In this document: piece by piece, positions 13,660 through 24,235 of the stretch | Layout of the letters: each line of letters starts with the position of its first letter | How positions within the stretch are numbered: position 1 is the stretch's first letter | Assembly: GCA_973895155.1 (NCBI GenBank) | Contig: OZ316898.1 | Span: forward strand, 12,214,001-12,278,000 | Direction of reading: 5' to 3' | Source of the DNA: Marsupella aquatica | Taxonomy: Eukaryota > Marchantiophyta | DNA: 64,000 nucleotides | Program-made: the position numbers and the translations under genes | Notes under the pieces: model-generated | The model's input: only the letters and a program-made list of their open reading frames with translations | Told to the model about the DNA's origin: nothing | Database searches by the model: none

Positions 13660-15880
13660 GTGAAATGCTACAATCTTGGTTCGGGCCGATTTGGAATGTT
13701 TTCTGTTGCCTTATTAACTGCTTTGACCATGCCAAGGTGGCCTGTACTCACAAAAGTCATGCACAAAGAAATGAGAATGATAGGAATACAACAGCCATTG
13801 AACAGAATACGTTTATCGAAATACATCAGTAAAATCGAGCATGCTAACTTAGGAAAACTAATTTGCGGCTGAAAATTGCTGGGGGCTTCAAATAGTCATC
13901 ATGTGCAGGTAATTTGTTCTTGGCACAATTAAAGAAATCGCAACACTGCTCCAATACTACTCCCGTTTAGAAGAATGTTTAGTCCGAATGATGAACAGCA
14001 TTTTTTATCGCTAATCTGAAACGAAGTTTGCGCATCTAAGAAGGTACTGAAAAGCTTTAGTTTACAAAGTGAGCAGATTTGTGAAATCCAAAAATACTCG
14101 CAATGTACCACTGTTTCCTGAACTCCGGGATGCAAAGGAAGATTTCTGGGAAGGGATTCTTTTATATAGGACCTTTCGCTTGTCAACCTCCACCCCTAAT
14201 CTCCCCATATGTACGTCAACTCACCCTGCAGCACATGATCCAGAATCGAGCCCAGACTAAGTTTGAAACAATCCATCTTTGTTCACAGGATTCGGATCAC
14301 ATCCACTTTTAACAATTGTTCAATGTAAGCTAGAATTTTTTTATCCTGCTCACAAGAAATTCTCCCTCTCATGTGAACATCTTAGGCCATACGTACAACA
14401 TTCGTAGTCAACATCTTATGAAATGCAACATGAGCTTCTTGTTTAGACTGATAAGGAATGAAAGCTGCCGACTCTGTTCAGGTTTGATGCGCATTATGAT
14501 AGAGCTCTGAGTTAACTTAATTAAAACCATCTGAATCCAACTATTGTGCATTTAAGTGAATCATGTAACATTCCCGGTAACATCTTAATTGCAACCTCAA
14601 TATTCATAGCGGGCTCCATGTACTTTCGTTTTGTTCCAACTTTGGAGTATATTGTAATCACATCCATAGAAAAGTGAATGATACAACTCTTCTTGACATC
14701 TGCATCCCGATTTGTATCAAACGGAGGCTGGGAACACAGGGCAATACCGCAGGATAAGACGATTGAATGCCAAATTTTCTTCATTTTGTAATCCATACTT
14801 GTAGCACTTGACTGATGTACATGTCTTCAGTTAAAGGTCCCAAGGAGGCTGAAACCAAACAGCAGAGAAACTGTCTTGAGTAATGACATTAATTTATAAA
14901 AGACACGGGCCGTATACTTACAAGGCTCATTACTTGATTGGGATCAGAAAAATGAGGAACTCGGCCACACAAATCCCAAAGACTTAAAGTGAAACTAGGC
15001 GACTTAACACAGTAGAGTTGGCGTAATTCGTGTCCCACTGACCACCAAATATTCTTCTTGCTAATAGACCTTTGACTGGTTAGTCAACACTTGCAGCTCA
15101 CCTGCTCCTTGAAGTGGAATTTGATGGTCTTTAGGAAATTATTTACGACAACGCTATTTATGCTTCAATTGTGTTAGCCAGCACCAACCTGAAGAAGTCT
15201 ATGCTTCAGATCCTGAATATAACCCGCTCCAACCCAGAAGAAGAGATCTTGCGAGTCAGTCCAGCTGGTCCTTCTCTGTTTTCTGATGTATGTGATTACA
15301 TACAACGACTGACAATTATACTCACTTTCAGCTAACCCAATATCAACAGGTATGAACTACTTCGAACAGGACCACTGTCTAGGTTGACGCGGGGGCTGAA
15401 GTTTAACCAGCTCCGTAAAACATATATGATCGCCCGTGTTCTTTCATTTTGCAATACGGGGAGTGTAGAATGGAGTCCCAGGATTATCGAGGGGATTACG
15501 AGAATGGAATTTATTGTGCGGTTGTAACAAGTCAGGTCAGGCAGGTGTTTCGATGTGTTTCGTCATCTTGATCGATCCTAGCTGTGGGGTATGCGTGTCC
15601 TCTCTGTTCGGCCGTCATAATGTAGCGGACACATGATGGCATTGGGGAGCTATAAGTCTCGCAAGCAGGTACGCTTCCTACTCCCTAACTAGACAAACAA
15701 CTTAAGTAGGGGTCAGTTCTCCAACGATGAGACGAAATCAGCAGTGACATCAGAGATTGACAATTATGTCATTCCTTGAGAGAATCCAAAGAGCTTACGT
15801 ACCATGAATTACTCTTCTTCAATGGTCACCTGTTTGAGCCATTGCACAAACAGTTTCAAATCTGTCGCCGAATGCAACAG
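13660..15880 (-). pseudogene. HPAT pseudogene in unit A
   Basis: This is the decayed copy of the intact HPAT gene at 24236-27453. On the minus strand one can read a remnant of exon 2 (15820-15870, ending VTIEEE, donor GTGAGT changed to GTAATT) and both versions of exon 6 (6a-like near 14785-14850 with an in-frame stop and a lost GT donor; 6b-like upstream edge at 14727, with extra bases and a frameshift). Exon 7 (about 14110-14230) has an in-frame stop and a frameshift but still reads LPRNLPLHPG and QETV. A last-exon remnant (about 13660-13735) carries a 5-base insertion. Exons 1, 3, 4 and 5 are not detectable. A truncated, multiply broken gene cannot make the enzyme. It is useful as an outgroup for the exon 6 duplication. 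Confidence 0.85.
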
Positions 15881-15918
15881 TAACCCCAATCTTCGCTTCA
15901 ACAACTATTTCGTTTACT

Positions 15919-15926
15919 TATAAAAG
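15919..15926 (+). promoter_or_regulatory. TATA box upstream of hairpin B
   Basis: TATAAAAG sits about 250 bp upstream of the hairpin in unit B, in a position consistent with a Pol II start near 15950 and a primary transcript that includes the hairpin. Plant miRNA genes usually have TATA boxes. Function is inferred from sequence and position only. Confidence 0.4.
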
Positions 15927-16170
15927 ACAGCAGCCCGGTCCTAGTCTCATCAGTTCGCTAGCTAGTTAGTAGTAAGACTGCCTTCTTGACTTAGTTGCTG
16001 GTGAGTGATTGATCTACTACTACTTCCCTCACGAATGGATCTGTCAGCGACCTCGTCCTGGATCGAGTGATCCAGGCGGCCGGACGAGGAAGGAAGCCAG
16101 AATCCCTGACTCGATCGCAATCGCAAATTAACCCAGCAGAACAGCAGTGGATGGAACGTTCCCCGCATGG

Positions 16171-16260
16171 TTTTTGCGCTTGCACACTGGTCTCTTCACC
16201 CACAAACATTAGCAGGGTGCGGTGTTTGTGGGAGAAGAGGCCAATGTCCAAACGTAAAAA
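16171..16260 (+). ncRNA. microRNA-like precursor hairpin, copy B
   Basis: Bases 16171-16208 pair with 16223-16260 across a 14-nt loop, giving about 33 pairs in 38 positions. Mismatches counted from the loop are at position 11 (A/A), C16187/A16244, C16183/C16248 and C16179/A16252. Candidate 21-nt arm products would be near 16188-16208 (5p, starting TGGTCTCTTCACCC) and 16223-16243 (3p, starting TGTTTGTGGGAG). Compared with copy A, the ninth pair from the loop changed from A-U to C-G on both arms, preserving pairing. The plus strand is favoured by the TATA box at 15919 and a U-G wobble. Expression and target are unknown. Confidence 0.6.
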
Positions 16261-16389
16261 ACCTTTCTTACGCAATTTAGATGGCGTGACCCGGGCTCCG
16301 AAGAGTAACGAGACTCGAATTAAAGCAGCGGTCGACATTTCATTCTCAGCAGCTATTGTAGAATCAGCAAGACGATCACAATCAACTAC

Positions 16390-16397
16390 GCAGGTAA
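16390..16397 (+). promoter_or_regulatory. candidate 5' splice donor in the hairpin B transcript
   Basis: CAG/GTAAGT is a perfect plant donor about 130 nt downstream of the hairpin. Spliced pri-miRNAs are common in plants. The equivalent place in unit A no longer has it. Whether it is used is unknown. Confidence 0.25.
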
Positions 16398-17499
16398 GTT
16401 ACTTTGCTCACTCAGGGATGAATAAGCACCCTCTACATTTAGCGACCACCTACGTACCTACCAGGGAACGGGAGACTCTACGTCCTTGCGGCAGCAGCTG
16501 GTTGGCCAAAAATAAGTTGAAACAGATGATATATTACTACGGTGATTTTTAGTCACCTATGATCCGCATGGTTTTTCCTAGACCGGAAGTCATGAAGGGC
16601 CCAGTACGATTTCGTTTAATAAGCTCTACTCATACTCAGATACATCGGTTTGTTGCCTGAGCCGAGCTGCAAAGTCTAGTTCTTCAGTTGAGAGATTTCG
16701 AAAACTTGTTGTAGCTAAATAGTCTACATACCTAGAACATTGCATTCCTGGAAACTCTCCAAACAATGATTTACAATTACTTTTGTGCAATAAAGACCAG
16801 TTTGTTTAAAGTCCTCAGTGCATATGTTACATTCTGGCATCGATTCGTTATGATAGTTTTTATTTCATCTCATTGATGTCTGGCTCTTGGGACCGGACCA
16901 AAGTTGGTGCGATCGATTCGAATCAAGATTTTCTACCATCACTCCAATCATGCCCTCAAGCTTGTGTACCATCACTCCAATCATGCCCTCACCTGGCGAT
17001 TTCTTCCGTAGTTATTGGAGCTAGTCAAAGAAGGCTTGTGTACCATCACTCCACTCATGGCATTCCAATGAGGCGCAATCGTTCTAGGGCTCAGAACATT
17101 ACAGAGCAGTGCACTGGGGATGTACTTAATTCCTCTGTAGTTGGTCTTGCACAAGGCGATCTCGCAACTTAAACCAATCACCTGTCGTCTGAAGACTCTA
17201 AAGGTAGAAATTAACAAGGAGTTCGTTATGGGACCAATTGACTTAATTTCACCCAAGTTTCGTTGCTGAGCCCGTTGCTGAGTTCAAATCCATAAACTAA
17301 GAAAGATACCTTGTGACGATAGTATGTTCAGGACGAGCTCAGACATGTGAGGTACAAGGAGCGATATTCTGCATGAACCCAGCACTTGTTTGTGATTGGT
17401 AACTAGTATGCGGTCTTAGGTAGAATACAAGACGGTAGCAGCAAATAAGAATCGAACGTTAACCAAACCAGTACTGCTTTAAGATTAGATGCCGCATGA

Positions 17500-19790
17500 C
17501 CAAGGACGTTCACAGTTCACCAAGGCATTCACAGTTGCTCGCGCTCGATCGAGATTCAGAATGAGCTAGAAATGCTCTAAACCTATTTTAATTGCATTCA
17601 CAATCGCGGACTTGTTGAAGAATTAATGGAATTTCATACGTCAGTGATCTTCAAATTGTGTCCGTGTACATTAGTTGTTCAATGAAGTAAACAAATCATA
17701 ACACCTTCGCCAATTGTCAAACTAGTTTACTACTTGGACTTTCAAACATTTAGTTGCCAGAGCTGAATTCAATCGCTCACCGCTGCACACTCGACTAGGT
17801 TATTTGGCGAGTGCGGGCTGAGAATGTTTTGATATATATGATCTCATATCATGACTAGTTCATTTGGTGATGAACTGTGCGCGGTGAGAATGTTTTTTGA
17901 GTCCACCGCATATCGTGACTTTTTGTCCCATGAGAGAAAGGTCTTCACGTCTTAACAACTAAATTCGAGGTGTGCACTAGGCGTTTCGATCTTTAACCAG
18001 TCAATGACGATAACGGGAACCGCTGCGCTGTTCGAGAAGTTCTGAGTGAGTTGCACGCTTTCTGGAATAGTACGCACAAAATTTTGAGCTGACCTTCATG
18101 CACCAGCTAGGTCTGCGGTGGGTTGGAGGAGGACGTTCACAAGGCTTTGTGGCCAGGAATAGAGGGGCATGGTTCCATATATTTGAGATCAATGAATTCC
18201 AGGCAAGAAAGTCTTGGTAGCGAATCTTCACTGGTGAAGCCCTTGATACAGTGCTTCTTCGGTAAGCGGCCTTGCTTATACATGGTGAGCTTGGAACTTT
18301 GATTATTCTCCTCGTTTGTTTTATCATACAAACTTTACGAATTTGTTCCCAAATATATCCAAATGCACGAATGTCAACAAAGGGTGATGCCTAATGGTGT
18401 GGAAATGAATCGAAACACTGCAATCTATGTACAGATTATGATCTGCGTTTCGTGTGTTCAACGAGTAGTTTTCTCTTACTTGATGTGCTTTATGGCGGAC
18501 CTCGGGCGGACCTTTATATGCACAACGTACTGCGTTGCAGATTTCCTGAACGAGGTAGGGTTATGTCCCAGATGATCTGGAAAGGTCGATATCTAGGAAC
18601 TTAACGCCTCGAAGATATCCTGGTGCGAATGGATCCGTTGGCAGTGCATGAAACAATTTGCCGAAAGACTAATATACTAATTTAATCGACAGAACATTAG
18701 TCTTTCCGCGCCCAGCGCCTTGGGGCATGGGCGATTTGCAAAATTAGAGTTAGATTACCGTAATGTCTGTTCACTGGAAAGATAGCCTATTTGTCCGACC
18801 CAAAGCAACCGAGTTTCCAGAAGCGCTTGAATTTTTCAAACAGAAACCTGTCTGACTGCCAGTGCAATTTATAACCTTCAGCGTCGATCCGAAGTTTTGA
18901 GCAGCATCCGTTAGCGAGGCCATAGATTGCTTAAAAAGTCACTTAGCACGCTAGCTTGTTGCTCATGAAGTTCTGGAGGAATCTCGTTCGCTAAATATCA
19001 AACCCTCAACAAGTTCATTTATTATACAACGAGATCCGATCGGCCCCACTTAATTTGAGATACAAGTAGGGCGCCATTGACGACGTACCTCTGTGGATTA
19101 TAATACCATGCAGCTCCTCTGCATGTACAGCACATCGATGACGCTGTTGATGCTGAGTCACTTAGTAGGAAGTCTAAATAGAACTTACTAGCACTATCCC
19201 CCTCAGCAGTGCTCACCTGGTGAGACTTGGTCATCTCCACACAGGACCAAAACAGTGAATCTATCTTTTGCATGGATCATAACCTGGTCTTTCAAATAAT
19301 GTGTTTTCGATTCTCTGGTATGAATCGAAGCTTCAAGCAGATCGCTAACTTCTTGCGCTCAATGTCCAAGACTTACATCAGATTCGGAATTTTGTTGTAC
19401 AGTGCTTCATCTCAGTATGCCTCATGCACCTTCCCTTCACCTAGATCAGGTCATATTTTTCACCGTTTCAGGATCTAGCTAGCTTCGTCAAACTTCACAA
19501 AGGTCTGGAATGTTTTTGGCTGGGAAACTCGTGGACAAGCTTGTACGCATCGCCGGTGTATTCTTCCCGGTAATTGTTCTGCTTACGTCGCACATGCCAA
19601 CATATTCCTGGCCACCGTCAGAATACTTAAACCAGATGCATGGTAGGTTCAGTATGAATCGAATACTGCAGGAGATACTGCATGCCTGGGGGTGTGTGAA
19701 CTCCTTGGGTAGATTGTGTGCCTGCAGACAGAACTCTGTTTGTTTGGACTTCTTTGACCTAGCTATAGATCATACTTAATTAACTAGTCC
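17500..19790. other. block private to unit B, no gene recognised
   Basis: No homologue was seen in unit A, and no exon or transposase was recognised in either strand. Open frames are short and lack conserved motifs. Confidence 0.4.
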
Positions 19791-21499
19791 ATCCCAGGTT
19801 CCACTGACAACACTCAAATTTCATTAGACTTATTATCTGTACAGCAGTCTCTAGCTCGTCTATGGAAACGGATGGAAGAGACCGAACAGCGCTCCGCATC
19901 ATATCATGATATTGAACAAATACTACAGCTACTGTAGAGCCGGGTTGCTTATTTGATAGCAGTATATCCAACCGTAACCGATAACCTTCGTAGTACTGAC
20001 AGAGTACACAAACCTATCATGATGGATTGATTTAAAGAAATGTCGCCGGCGTTGTGAAGGTATCGATCCTGTCCGATCATCCGGCCAACTTACTTACACG
20101 GTGCCGCACGATGTTGGCTAGCTAGCTACTTCAATTCTTAAGGTGTTCAACAGTCTGACCAGGCATATAACGATGCATGAGGTCACTCTGGGATGGAGGG
20201 AGATGACCAGCTTAGAATATAGGATGCCCTGGGAAACAACTTTAAGCTCAATCCAAGCTTGTCTGAGGTGAGTATATACACTAGACACCACGGACCAAAC
20301 AACGCAGCCGTGCTGGCACACATTGGATCCTGGAGCAAGTAAACACTACGTACAACCTTCCATAAACCCCTGTGTCTGGCTTATCACACATGCATCCTAC
20401 TTAGACGCTACGGACAAGCTCTTCAGGACCGCGGGACGCTGGAGACCTACTGTGGAGCCATAGAAGTATGGCTGCTGCCTCGTTTGATCAATTCACTGCA
20501 CCCCTGCCTGCCGGCCAGCCCCAGTTGCCACCGTCACAAACATTGATACAATCTGTACACAGTGATCCATGATGTCCTGTACCTTCTCCTTCCAGTTCGT
20601 CCGTGAATCTCGTTTGTTATGAAGATCTGCTGGAGAGTGTAGTACAACTCCAGTCCGACATCGATATTTCGGGAAATCTCTAGGGGAATCGAAAATGGAA
20701 TTCATCAATCAATCAAGGCCATCGTTAGTTGGGATTTGTCCCTCCATGCATGGTCAGTCCCCTGCTGTCCCGGTTCAGAACCATATTTTTCGGAGGTTCT
20801 TCTCTTGCATGATCTGTCCCCAGCCAGGGATACGACGGCCAAGTTTATAATCTTCACCAAGCCTTGCCATAAAACCATCAATCCAGCACTGCAAGGAGGG
20901 GGAGGTAACATGTAAGCTCAACGGGCCCGCTCTCACCGGTAGCCCACCTCTCGGCAGGAAGAAAGCTTCCCAGTTCCCACCATGGCGCCCGCTCGGGTAC
21001 ACTCTTTGCAGTATCTAGATCTCACCTAAACTATTTTAGTCTCACCTAATTTATTAATTGTGATATTATATTTAGAGCAGGTGTGTGACTAATCTATGTA
21101 ACGAAGGTGGGCCAGTGAGGTTAGATATTAACTGAATTCTGTGGCTGGGAGAAATTATGAGGACCAGAATGATGATGGACCAGAAGCACCCGCCCCCCGG
21201 ATATAACTTGCCAACAGGAACCTTGCAGTACAGGAACACTCTGAAGGAATCCCGTGGGACACGGAAGTGCAGTGTTCTTGGGAAACCTTTCCACTCGACA
21301 AGTGATAGGAATTTGAATCAACCTCTGAAACCCCTCCCGTGGATTAGGTGGACAACGGTGTAATCAGAAGAATAACAAAAGGATAGTCTCATGACATCTT
21401 TTGTATGATGCCGTCGTTTTGCGACAAAGCACTAGCGTCATGAGAATCACCTTTTCTTCGTCCTATGTGGCTTGCTAAATTAGGAATTGACCTCCGTAC

Positions 21500-23000
21500 A
21501 TGCACAAACACAACCTAAATGCATAAATTCCTCTGTTCATGCAATAGGTTGTGTTTTGTGTAAACGCAACCAAAGAGCAAGGAGACTTTACCCATAATTG
21601 ACATTACCATTCGGAAAAGGGAAACGATGCCTACGGAATACTTTCACTTGTGCTTTGAACCGGAGAGCAGCTCAAACGTAAATGGGAGAGCAATCCATAT
21701 GTGAAACAAACAGACACCCAGCCGTGAAACAATCTAACAGTGTATGAACATCTGTACTGAACGAAGAATAAGCAGAAGAGGGAGGCGAAAAGTCCATAGT
21801 GCACCATAATTCTATAAACCGAACTAAATGTTGTCTGCAAATGTATGACCACCACTTACGAGAGAGCACTGGCAGACAGAGCAAGAACAAGCCTACGAAT
21901 TTCCGTTTCAGAACCTAGGCGGCGGCTGCCAACCCTAAACAAATCCGCTCTACCTTTTGAGTTAGTCGAGGCCTTTCCAAAAATCTCCCATTGAATGAGA
22001 CATTGTCCCGTAATATTTGACTCGGTGGCGCATTTCTAGCGCAGTGACCATCACATCCGAATGTCAAGCTACGAGACAGCTATTGGATTCAGTGCAAGGA
22101 TGGAGTCGGGAAGAAGTTGGTCAATGGCACAATTAACACACTTCGTTTAGGGGACCAAAGGAGCGAGATATTTTATGGGGTCGTACAGGTCCCCAACAAG
22201 CTTTTACAAGTCGGTATCATGTTTAAACACTCCACTTTGCCAGTCAACGAACACTTTATTCTCAACCCTTTGAAACTTACGGTAGCAAAGAAAAGACAGT
22301 GCAGTCAGGGCAAATCTCCCTCATCTGAGAATTCGCAAGTCCCGTTCCCTATATTAACTGAAGTTGTTCCCATTGTCAATTGACGTGTGTAATAGCAAGT
22401 AAAATCACCTGTAGTTTAATTGTCTGATGTCTTCTGGATCTCTAGTGTTGCATCAGTTGCTTCAAAAACTTCCCTACTGACGGAATCCAGAATGATACAA
22501 AGCCACCATGCTGAGCAAAAGGTGTAGGAGAGCAGCACTAAGATCAACTTCCTAATTGTGACTGTCACTCATGGCCCCTGCATTATTCGAGAAGACTTGA
22601 AGAAATGATCAACCACTTACCCTGTAGGCCGGGGAACAACCATCGTTGCTTGCACAGGATAGCATGACCACTGCTGAAACCTTCATTAGGACGCTCTTCC
22701 GACACTTCACAACCATCAAATTTTTAAAGGCTGAAGAGCAAATCATAATATGCCCTCCAGGGTCATACAAATGCACTGGCAATAGGCTCTACCCTTGTCA
22801 AGAGAAGATGGCCTTTTTTCGGGAAAAGTCGTGAATAGCACCAGCCGTCCACCGGGATTTTTCCCTACATTCTTCCTCAAAATCCTGACCGTTCTCGGAA
22901 ATTTGGCAGGTATTCCCATAGTGAGAACTTACTCTGCTCTTCGGGTGACCGTCCTAGTGCTGCTCTCTCTTTTGGACAATACATGTGCACAAGTGATAAT
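21500..23000. other. second block private to unit B, no gene recognised
   Basis: This block interrupts the alignment between 12080 and 12750 of unit A. A plus-strand frame at 22117-22383 looks unremarkable and has no recognisable domain. Confidence 0.35.
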
Positions 23001-24235
23001 TCGTTGCGTTACCCAATAAGTTCAATCATAACTCTAAAGAAGTCGAGTTCTATACTTCGCAACTTCGCAGTCAAAAACCCGAGACACGAAGAAAAATATA
23101 GATTGGACCTTTGTGATCGAGAATGCTGCAGAGACAATCATTTGCAGGACTAAATCATTGGAAGAAACGCCATGATGAGAACTAAACCAAATTGCGAGTC
23201 CCACGTCTTGAAAACGGCTGTGTTCCATTAGAATCAAGGAAGGAGACACTGGCGACACATATAAAAAGTGCGTCAACCAGCCTTTTTATTCACTAGTTGT
23301 AAACTGTTGGCAAAATTTCATGAACTAATCACCTGCTGAGTAGAATAAAGCTCATTTGATTCACAGCCCTGACTCGTCTACTTGTGCTGCAAATCATTTT
23401 TACACGAAAATACACTGGACCTCAAACCGGGATGCCTCCTCCATCATGCCTCGAGTCCAAATATGATCAGTGCAATTTTGCAGCTCGACAACCTCTCTCT
23501 ACAAGGGAGTGAGCTCATACCAGATATACACTACTTAAGCACAGCCCGAACCTATCAAATTAGACAGGATAGAATGATCAACAGGGATTATCGAGACCAG
23601 AAAAGGGTGAAATGCGTTCAGATAAGCGCTTAACCTATTATCCGTAAACTCCGGCTGCCTCCCCACACACAGAATCCTTCGTGGCCGACATCAAGTTCGA
23701 AACTGTGATTCAAGAACCGTCCATAAGCTGCAGCATTTGATTTCATTCGGTGAAGCTTTAATTGTACTTGTGCACACAACCTTTCATTGGGAGTGAGACT
23801 GCACTCCAACACGTGACCAGAGCTTTCAGCACATGATATACATATTGATACTGTTGACAATTATAATGCTCCACGTTACTGACATTTCCGATCAAAGCAA
23901 GACCTAGAAATGACCTTCATGTCAATAACCAATAAGAATATGGCTCTGTCGTGTTCAATTACCAGCTGAAAAGGATCTTGCACATTTCTTAGACACCTCT
24001 CCGGATCTTCTACGCCTACAAGTTCTATCCCCTTGACCTACTGGGTGTACACAATGAAACGAAAGTCTATCACTATCCTCTGATTTCTTCAGTAAAGACT
24101 CAACGACTTCACTTCAATGGCTTTCAAAGTACACTTATCACAAATCAGAATCAAACACACTGGTAATGGTCTAGCTCTAATGTCTGCCTATTTTTATAGG
24201 AACACTGTACCTGTCGTGAATGTCCCTGTCAAATG

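Larger units (their letters stand above)
2892..15880. repeat. tandem segmental duplication, unit A
   Basis: This 13-kb block is repeated collinearly and in the same orientation as unit B. Matching blocks seen by eye: 2892-3900 with 16138-16870 (hairpin and downstream), 4470-4980 with 16965-17450, 5690-6330 with 19800-20450, 6400-6900 with 20480-21000, 11640-12080 with 21100-21500, 12750-14300 with 23340-24830, 14330-15000 with 25010-25650, and 15560-15880 with 26330-26650. The copies are clearly diverged with many small indels. Unit A has a private block at about 7.1-11.6 kb. Its right edge falls inside the homologue of HPAT exon 2, where it meets the start of unit B. Confidence 0.85.

Noticed and set aside
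16067-16552. 161-codon plus-strand frame across hairpin B, and the corresponding frames at 2719-3068
   Set aside because: They run straight through the hairpin. The frame is not conserved between the two copies, while base pairing is, so the RNA structure is the better explanation.
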